64,000 bases of DNA from Verrucomicrobiota bacterium (GTDB lineage: Bacteria > Verrucomicrobiota > Verrucomicrobiia > Limisphaerales > JACRJZ01). Shown one piece after another: positions 53,345 through 59,844 of this stretch (its first letter is position 1; every line of letters begins with the position of its first letter). The stretch covers positions 1-64,000 of the forward strand of contig JACRJZ010000047.1 of NCBI GenBank assembly GCA_016219875.1. Direction: 5' to 3'. The notes beneath the pieces were generated by a model. The model was not told the origin of the DNA and searched no databases. It saw only the letters and a program-made list of their open reading frames with translations. The position numbers and the translations under genes are program-made.

Positions 53345-53418
53345 GCCACCGATGGCACGGATAGCACAGATGGAGAAAGGGCCTTTCTTCAATCCGTGAA
53401 ATCTGTGAAATCTGTGGC
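53345..53418 (+). repeat. Right 74-bp hairpin repeat of the GxxExxY cassette
   Basis: Direct copy of 52851-52923 with about the same loop (GGAGAAAGGGCCTTTCTTCA against GGGGAAGGGCTTTTCTTCA) and the same palindromic arms of CACAGAT units. Confidence 0.8.
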
Positions 53419-53448
53419 GGCCTCGCGCAGCGGGCGGCACGAGCGCGA

Positions 53449-56241
53449 TTATCTCACCAGCAGGCTCCGCAGTTCACACGCGTGCAGGGTGAGTTCAAGA
53501 AGGCGGTCGCGGTTGGACAGGGTGGTTCCCGAAACAGCGTCTTGCACCGCGCCAGCCACTGGCAGACGGATTCCCACCTTCGCTTTGGACGCGAACCCGG
53601 TGTTAACCACCGCCAGGTAAGTCCCATGATCGGGCGTTCGGATGACGCGGACCACGACTTCCGGATCGTCGCACGCGCCGGCCAACCGCTCGCTGGGCAG
53701 CGCGGGCAGGGCGAGGAAGTTGGCGTTGAACTCGCGGACATACCGCGGGAAGCCGCGGCCAAAGTTGCCACCATGCAAGTAGCCGAGCAGGGTCGGATCA
53801 CCGTTCGCCACGGCCAGCGCCTCCGCCATCATGCAGGCGGGGCCGGCGCGCTCGAGGTCGGCGACGAAGTATCCGAGTTTCTCCTTGTCCTGTTGGTCGA
53901 ACGCCATGTTCTCGTTGAGCGAGTAGTGGCGCATCACGGCCAGCCCGGACGGCCCGCGAAACGCCTCGAAGGTCTTCGGCGACGCCGCGGTGTAGGAGCG
54001 ATTGATGCAATGGGTCATCAGCACGCCGGGCGTGTCGTGGTAGCGCAGCGGGTCGGCGGGCGGATTGGCGTGATGGATTTCCCAGTTGCCCCAGTTGAGC
54101 GGCGGAGCCTGGAGGGCTTCAAGGTAGAGATTCTCCTTCACGACGCGCTCGACGATGAGGGGCACGACCGGCTTGTTGTCGCGACAGTGCTCCGGTGTCG
54201 CGAGGATTTTGCTCCAGGCTTCCACGTCGTCGGTGACGAGACGCTTCTCCCAAGTGGCGAAATGCGTACCCGGCTCGCCGGCTTCAGCGGTGAAGAGAAC
54301 CGTGGCATCCGGCACGCCCTGTTGCTGCAGATAGTCGCGCATCGTGGTGAGGAACTCGCGGCGCTTGCCGAACCACCAGTTTTCGTATCGCTGCAACAGC
54401 GCCTTGTCGGCGAGGAGATCGGCCTTGGACACGGCGTTGCCGCCGTTGGCTTCGGTCGCGAAACGTCGGCGCGTGGCGTCGGCGAAACTCATCGGCAACT
54501 GCCAGCGCGGGCGCAGCCAGATGCCCTCGAAACGGGCCTTGTCTTTGAGGCGCACCACCGTGACATCGAGCATCTTCTTGAAGTCGGCGTAGGTGTCGGG
54601 GTCGGTGAGGTCGGCGTTGGCACTCTCGACCCAGGAGATGTGCGTGTAGGCGTCGTCGCGCGTGAGCGGCTTGCAGCGGCGCTGGTAACCGAGACTTTTG
54701 TAGCCCTTGCTGCCGGCGTATTCGTAGTACGGCAGAACGCCGAATCCTTGCTGGCCCATGAGCGCGACGATCTGCGCCCACAGGTCTTTCTTGCTGCCGG
54801 CGAAATGGACCCAGTCGTTGCCGCCGTGGGGCGTTGGGTCCCAGTGCTGGCACGCGCCGAACTCCAGCAGGTCCTTGCTGTAGGTGTTGAGGCCGAGGAA
54901 GCGCATCTGGTTCGCCTTGTAGCGATACCAGTCCAGCCGGTCCTTCACACCGCGCTCGGCTTCCTTGTCGCCCTCGATGACGCCGTCGGCCATTTCCTCG
55001 CGCCAGAAAATGTGCCGGCGGGGCAGGGGCGCGGGCGGCAAGCGCAGCGGTTGGGCGAGCGCAGCTTCGTCAGCGACTTGAAACAACCGGAGGCGTGCCA
55101 CCGCTGCGCCGCGGGAAGTTGGATCGTTGCCTTTGGAGAACTGCGCGATCACCACGTCGAAGCCGTCGTCCGCCGTAAGTTTGCGTTCCTTCGCGCCCCG
55201 GATGAACGCGAGGTCGGGAAAGCGGTCGTGCAAGTTGAAGTAAAGCGTCCACGTCTCGTAACGGCCCGTCAGCGGCGCGCGGAGTGACTCCGGGTTGCTG
55301 TTCACGTATTTGGAGTGCAGCGCATCGCCGAGCGTCGTGCCGGTGTGAAAGCCACGCGAGGTTTCATTGCCGCCGTTCATCACGACGACGCTTCGCGGCG
55401 CGTCTTCGGGATAATCGACTGCCAGCACGTAGGCCGCGCCCGGCTTCAACAGCTTCCACTTGCCGAGGCGAAACGCCAGGTAGCTCGCCTCGCCCTCCGT
55501 CGGGCGCAGCACGCGGCAGGGCTGGCCGAGGATCGTTTCTACGCGGCTCACCCCGAGCGGACTTTCCCGGAACTGGTGACCCGGCTCCACAGCGCCGCAG
55601 TCCACTTCATCGACGAGTTGGACGCGGCCAAACGGCGGCAGTTCCAACCACGGCCGCTTCGCAACTTCCTCCTGCGCCTTCTTGAGCGCAGCGTCGCGTT
55701 CGATGCGCTCCCGTGCCTCAGCTTCCCGTCGCGCGAGTAAAGCGCGGTGCGCTTCTGGCGTGAATTCATAGAGCGCGACTTCGGCGAAGTTCGCGCCCGG
55801 AGTCTTAAGTTCCAGGCGCAGGTAGCGAGTCGTCACCTCCAGCGGCACGCGCACCCAGCGCAAGTACTGGCGGCAGCCGTAATTCGTGACGGTCTGCCAC
55901 TGGCCCGGCTCACCGGCGGCGATGTCGATTTCCCCTTCGCCGTTCGTGTCGAAAAACCACAGCGCCGACAGGTCGCGGCTCTGGCCCAGATCGATCGTCG
56001 CGCTGTAGGGGAACTTCCTCCAATGCTGCGAGGGGATCTTCCAGCCGTTCGTGGCTGGCTGTTTGGGCGGATCGCCGATGACGTGCTGCTCATCCATCAG
56101 GCCGGAGAAGTCCGCCAGTTCGGAACTACTGCGGAGCATCGGTGGGTCCAGAGGCACGCGGAGTTCCTGCCCGCCCGCGGCGAGACTCAGAAGTGGCAAG
56201 GCAAGCAACAGGCGTCGAACGTGAAACGAGCGTGCGATCAT
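53449..56241 (-). CDS. Very large secreted protein with discoidin-like and barrel-like regions (930 aa)
   Basis: Signal peptide (RRLLLALPLLSLAAGGQE). Residues about 75-165 look like an F5/8 type C (galactose-binding) domain: IDLGQSRDLSALWFF and TRYLRLELKTPGANFAEVALYEF. A beta domain follows (DEVDCGAVEPGHQF). The region 450-850 resembles a TIM barrel with LPYYEYAGSKGYKSLGYQRR and FEGIWLRPRW. The C-terminus looks like a beta sandwich. No exact family was recognised. It is probably a polysaccharide-active exoenzyme, in keeping with the 726-aa secreted protein nearby. Confidence 0.55.
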   Translation of the reverse strand: MIARSFHVRRLLLALPLLSLAAGGQELRVPLDPPMLRSSSELADFSGLMDEQHVIGDPPKQPATNGWKIPSQHWRKFPYSATIDLGQSRDLSALWFFDTNGEGEIDIAAGEPGQWQTVTNYGCRQYLRWVRVPLEVTTRYLRLELKTPGANFAEVALYEFTPEAHRALLARREAEARERIERDAALKKAQEEVAKRPWLELPPFGRVQLVDEVDCGAVEPGHQFRESPLGVSRVETILGQPCRVLRPTEGEASYLAFRLGKWKLLKPGAAYVLAVDYPEDAPRSVVVMNGGNETSRGFHTGTTLGDALHSKYVNSNPESLRAPLTGRYETWTLYFNLHDRFPDLAFIRGAKERKLTADDGFDVVIAQFSKGNDPTSRGAAVARLRLFQVADEAALAQPLRLPPAPLPRRHIFWREEMADGVIEGDKEAERGVKDRLDWYRYKANQMRFLGLNTYSKDLLEFGACQHWDPTPHGGNDWVHFAGSKKDLWAQIVALMGQQGFGVLPYYEYAGSKGYKSLGYQRRCKPLTRDDAYTHISWVESANADLTDPDTYADFKKMLDVTVVRLKDKARFEGIWLRPRWQLPMSFADATRRRFATEANGGNAVSKADLLADKALLQRYENWWFGKRREFLTTMRDYLQQQGVPDATVLFTAEAGEPGTHFATWEKRLVTDDVEAWSKILATPEHCRDNKPVVPLIVERVVKENLYLEALQAPPLNWGNWEIHHANPPADPLRYHDTPGVLMTHCINRSYTAASPKTFEAFRGPSGLAVMRHYSLNENMAFDQQDKEKLGYFVADLERAGPACMMAEALAVANGDPTLLGYLHGGNFGRGFPRYVREFNANFLALPALPSERLAGACDDPEVVVRVIRTPDHGTYLAVVNTGFASKAKVGIRLPVAGAVQDAVSGTTLSNRDRLLELTLHACELRSLLVR

Positions 56242-56328
56242 GGGCGTGAGGCTAAGCTGCCGCCCATCGTGAAGGGAAGGGCTTTCTCCGACGCGCCGCT
56301 ACGCCGAGGTCGCACCGGCGCTCGGCCT

Positions 56329-57690
56329 TCACTCCCTCCGCCACGTCCAGCGCAAACGGCGTCGCGTGGTTGCCGTCACCTTGAACGGTTCGGCGATGCG
56401 CTGGCCTTCCACCCAGAAAATGTCTCCCGCCTCGCTCTCCGCCACGACCATTTCGTGACGGCGGGCGCGCGGCACTTTCTGATTGGTGAACCAGTCCTGC
56501 AACTTGACGGGCCGCGCCAAGCCGATGGGATGAAAGCGGTCACCGGCCCGCCAGTAGCGCAAGACGATGCGGGTGCCGACCTTCTCCACGTCGAAGAACT
56601 CGCAGCGAGGCCGGTGCTTGGGCAACGTCGCGCCCTTGAGCAGACGCCACTGGAAGCTCACGCCGGAGAAGATGGCTTCGGCAGGCTTCCCACTGAGATC
56701 GACGTTCGTTTCGTGAGCCGCGAACCGCGCGGTCGGCGGCTCTGCCAAATCGAGGAGGCCGTTCGCATGACGAACGACGCTCACTCCCGCTCCAACCGTG
56801 ACTGGTTTCGCGGACTTGCTTCGCAGGGTTTCAATCAGGTCGAACGTTGGTTCGATGCCCAGTCTGAGCAGTTGCGCCTGAAGCACGGCGCGCTGGGCGG
56901 CGGGATGGAGTGTCGCGAACTTCGGAGTTCGGCGGCCCTTCAGCCAGCGCCGCGCTTCGACGGCGAGGAAGTCAGCGACCTCTTCCAGCATCGCGGCCTG
57001 ACGCCCGATCACGCGGTTCAGCGCCGGCTGGTACCGCGCGCGGAGAAGTGGAAGCAATTCGTGGCGCAGACGGTTGCGCTGGATGTCCCGAGAGCGGTTC
57101 GTGGTGTCTTCACGGAACGCGATGACGCGATCTTCCGCGAAGGCGCGCAGGACTTTTTTCTCCTGATCCAGTAACGGACGCACGAGCGTGATCTGTTGGT
57201 CCGCGGAGGAAGGGGTCTTCCACTTCATCCCAGCCAGCCCTTCGCAACTCGCGCCTCGCAACAGGCGCAGGAAGAACAACTCCACTTGGTCATCGGCGTG
57301 GTGGGCGAGGGCCACGGTGCGGATGTTCCGGCGGCGGGCGACGCGTGCCAGGAATTGATGGCGCAATTGGCGGGCGGCCATTTCCGTGGACAGCTTGTGC
57401 CGTCGGGCGTGGACCGCAACGTCGCCGCGCTGCGTCACACAGGGCCAGCCCAACGATTGGGCGGTGTGCTTCACCAGGGCTTCATCGGCGTCGCTCTCCC
57501 CGCCGCGAAGTTGGTGGTTGAAGTGGGCCGCCACCAATCTCCACCGGTGACGGGACGCCAAGGCGTGCAAGACCGCGAGCAACACCACGGAATCGACCCC
57601 TCCGGACACCGCCACCAGCACGCGTTCACCGGAGGGAATCAAAGCGTGTCGCTGAATGGAGGCTTCGACGTGGCGGACCAGATCGTTCAC
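56329..57690 (-). CDS. tilS: tRNA(Ile)-lysidine synthase
   Basis: 453 aa. Converts C34 of the tRNA-Ile2 anticodon to lysidine. The PP-loop motif SGGVDS (residues 29-34) and ALAHHADDQVELFFLRLLRGASCEGLAGM, containing the substrate-binding region, are clear. The C-terminal TilS-specific domain ends near RRLRWTWRRE. The divergent gcvT lies across a gap holding a MITE. Essential in most bacteria. Confidence 0.93.
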   Translation of the reverse strand: MNDLVRHVEASIQRHALIPSGERVLVAVSGGVDSVVLLAVLHALASRHRWRLVAAHFNHQLRGGESDADEALVKHTAQSLGWPCVTQRGDVAVHARRHKLSTEMAARQLRHQFLARVARRRNIRTVALAHHADDQVELFFLRLLRGASCEGLAGMKWKTPSSADQQITLVRPLLDQEKKVLRAFAEDRVIAFREDTTNRSRDIQRNRLRHELLPLLRARYQPALNRVIGRQAAMLEEVADFLAVEARRWLKGRRTPKFATLHPAAQRAVLQAQLLRLGIEPTFDLIETLRSKSAKPVTVGAGVSVVRHANGLLDLAEPPTARFAAHETNVDLSGKPAEAIFSGVSFQWRLLKGATLPKHRPRCEFFDVEKVGTRIVLRYWRAGDRFHPIGLARPVKLQDWFTNQKVPRARRHEMVVAESEAGDIFWVEGQRIAEPFKVTATTRRRLRWTWRRE

Positions 57691-57757
57691 GCTGCGATCC
57701 TAGTGCCGGAGGCCGTGCTGGCAAGCGGGTTCCTGGCGAGGCGAAAAAGGAAACGCG

Positions 57758-57978
57758 GCGTCACTTTCAAGGCTGTATCAAGCTCCCGCCCGGCGCATTG
57801 GGTAGCGCGGGTTTTCAACCTGCCGTAGCGCCGACTTGCAGTCGGCAAGGCCGTGAACCTACCAGCCGGCTGGCCTCTTCCAACGCTCGCCGGTTGGAAA
57901 ACCGGCGCTACGGCAGACTGGAAAGTCTGCGCTACGAGTGCTCCCGAACCGAGCTTGATGCAGCCTTGCGTCACTTTC
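57758..57978 (+). mobile_element. Element A copy 3: complete MITE with 11-bp target duplication
   Basis: The element proper is 57769-57967 (199 bp). Terminal repeats are AAGGCTGTATCAAGCTC and GAGCTTGATGCAGCCTT (16 of 17 complementary). The 11-mer GCGTCACTTTC is duplicated exactly on both sides (57758-57768 and 57968-57978). The interior carries at least four hairpins and no gene. It lies in the tilS-gcvT divergent gap, which is otherwise 368 bp without a gene. Confidence 0.9.
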
Positions 57979-58058
57979 TTCTCTTGCACAGCAGAAGGGT
58001 TTCTCCATTCTTCCGGCAGCACCACGTGAAACCTCACGCGGAAACGCATTGTGTTGTC

Positions 58059-59192
58059 ATGTTGAAGCGCACACCACTGGTTGAATCGCATCGGAAACTG
58101 GGCGGCCGGCTGATTGAATTCGGCGGCTGGGAAATGCCCGTGCAGTATTCGGGCATCATCGACGAGCACCTCGCCGTGCGGAACGCGGCAGGGCTGTTCG
58201 ACGTGTCGCACATGGGCAAAGTCTCCGTCACCGGCTCCGGCGCTGAGGCGTTTCTGAACCAGGCCCTGACCAACGACGTGCGCAAACTCGCGCCGGGCCA
58301 GGGCCAGTACACGCTCATGTGCAACGAACGCGGCGGCGTGATCGACGATCTCTACGCCTACAAGCTCGCGGAGGAGGATTACCTGCTCATCATCAATGCC
58401 TCGCGGTGTGACGCCGACTGGGACTGGCTCCAGCAGCATTACGACCACTCGACCGTGCCCGGCGCCATCCAACTCAAGAACGTCTCGGCCCAGCACGGCA
58501 TCATCGCCCTGCAAGGCCCGCGCGCTGCGGAGTGCATGAAGGCGGCCCTCTCCGGCGGGTCGATCGGCGGCGTGCTCGTGGGCACGGCCACGGACCTGAA
58601 GAAGAACCAGGCGGGTATTTTCCTGTTCAACGGCGTGCCCATCACCGTCGCGCGCACCGGCTACACGGGAGAGGACGGTTTCGAGGTGGTCGTGCCCGCC
58701 GACACGCTGACGGCCGTATGGGACCGATTCCTGGAGGTCGGGCAGCCATTTCGTCTCCAGCCCGCCGGCCTCGGTGCCCGCGACACCTTGCGCACCGAAG
58801 CCTGTTTTCCGCTCTACGGGCATGAACTCGACGAGGACACCACGCCGCTCGAAGCCGGGCTGGGCTTCTTTGTCAGTCTGGAAAAAGACTTCGTGGGCCG
58901 CCGCGCCCTGGCCGAGCAGAAGGCCCGGGGCCTGACCAAAAAATGCGTGGCCTTCAAGATGACGGACAAGTCCGCGCCGCCGCGCCCGCATTACGCCATT
59001 GGCCAGCCGGGCGGACCGAAGATCGGCGCCGTGACCAGCGGCACCCAGAGTCCGTCGCTCGGCATCGGGGTGGGCCTGGGCTACGTGCCGGTGGCGCATG
59101 CGGCAGCCGGCACGGCCCTCGACATCGAAATCCGGGGCCGGCCCGCGCGGGCCGTGGTAGTACCGAAGCCGATTTACCGGAAGCCGGCTTAA
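58059..59192 (+). CDS. gcvT: Glycine cleavage system T protein (aminomethyltransferase)
   Basis: 377 aa. Transfers the methylene group from the lipoyl arm of GcvH to tetrahydrofolate, releasing ammonia. Seen: GGWEMPVQYSGIIDEHLAVR, DVSHMGKVSVTG, GYTGEDGFEV with the conserved Asp, and the C-terminal barrel KPIYRKP end. The frame stays open upstream through MITE sequence; ATG 58059 begins the conserved core. gcvH follows, but gcvP is not in the window. Confidence 0.95.
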   Translation: MLKRTPLVESHRKLGGRLIEFGGWEMPVQYSGIIDEHLAVRNAAGLFDVSHMGKVSVTGSGAEAFLNQALTNDVRKLAPGQGQYTLMCNERGGVIDDLYAYKLAEEDYLLIINASRCDADWDWLQQHYDHSTVPGAIQLKNVSAQHGIIALQGPRAAECMKAALSGGSIGGVLVGTATDLKKNQAGIFLFNGVPITVARTGYTGEDGFEVVVPADTLTAVWDRFLEVGQPFRLQPAGLGARDTLRTEACFPLYGHELDEDTTPLEAGLGFFVSLEKDFVGRRALAEQKARGLTKKCVAFKMTDKSAPPRPHYAIGQPGGPKIGAVTSGTQSPSLGIGVGLGYVPVAHAAAGTALDIEIRGRPARAVVVPKPIYRKPA

Positions 59193-59208
59193 GGCTGATT
59201 CAAGAAAG

Positions 59209-59283
59209 CGTAGCAGCCGACGTGAGGAGGCTCTGTTTTCAAATCCGAAATCAAAACAGAGCCTCCTCACGTCGGCTGCTACG
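59209..59283. repeat. Element B copy 3 between gcvT and gcvH
   Basis: Perfect arms: CGTAGCAGCCGACGTGAGGA continuing GGCTCTGTTTT, and their complement, with a short loop (CAAATCCGAAAT region). It lies 16 bp after gcvT and 99 bp before gcvH and could act as a terminator or attenuator between them. Confidence 0.85.
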
Positions 59284-59382
59284 ATCCAGGGATTCTCGAA
59301 TCCACCGTGGAAGCCGGCTTGAGCGTGGCAAAAACGTGTGGCGTTCGGGGCCGCCGCCGGGCAAGAATCCCTGCGCAATTTT

Positions 59383-59769
59383 ATGAGCTCAAAAGTTCCT
59401 GCGGATCTGAAATACGCCAAGTCCCACGAATGGGTGCGCCCCGCCGGCGACGTGGCCACGGTGGGCATCAGCGATCACGCCCAACACGAATTGACGGACA
59501 TCGTCTTCGTGGAACTCCCCGCCGTCGGTCGCAAGCTCAAGGCAGGTGAAACGTGCGCCGTGGTGGAATCGGTGAAGACCGCCAGTGACGTTTACGCGCC
59601 GGTCTCCGGCGAGGTCATCGCCGTGAACGACGCCGTCACCAAGACTCCCGTGCTCGCCAACGACCAGCCCTATGGCGACGGCTGGTTCTTTAAGGTGAAA
59701 CTGTCCGATCCGGCGGAGTTGGGATCGCTGCTTTCGCCCGCCGATTACGCCGCGCTGATTGGCGGCTGA
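59383..59769 (+). CDS. gcvH: Glycine cleavage system H protein
   Basis: 128 aa. Lipoylated shuttle between GcvP, GcvT and GcvL. The lipoyl lysine is Lys65 in VVESVKTASDVYAPVSGEV. The opening KYAKSHEWVRPAGDVATVGIS is typical. ATG 59383 is chosen over an in-frame upstream codon at 59338 that would add 15 unrelated residues. Confidence 0.96.
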   Translation: MSSKVPADLKYAKSHEWVRPAGDVATVGISDHAQHELTDIVFVELPAVGRKLKAGETCAVVESVKTASDVYAPVSGEVIAVNDAVTKTPVLANDQPYGDGWFFKVKLSDPAELGSLLSPADYAALIGG

Positions 59770-59844
59770 TCCGATTTCAGGAGGGATTTCCAGGAGCCTT
59801 GCCCGCAGCGGCGTCTCGGCAGAGCGCCGCCATCAACTTCTCCC

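Noticed and set aside
57691..58058. Glycine riboswitch before gcvT
   Set aside because: The gap is filled by the MITE and flanks; no tandem glycine aptamer pattern seen.
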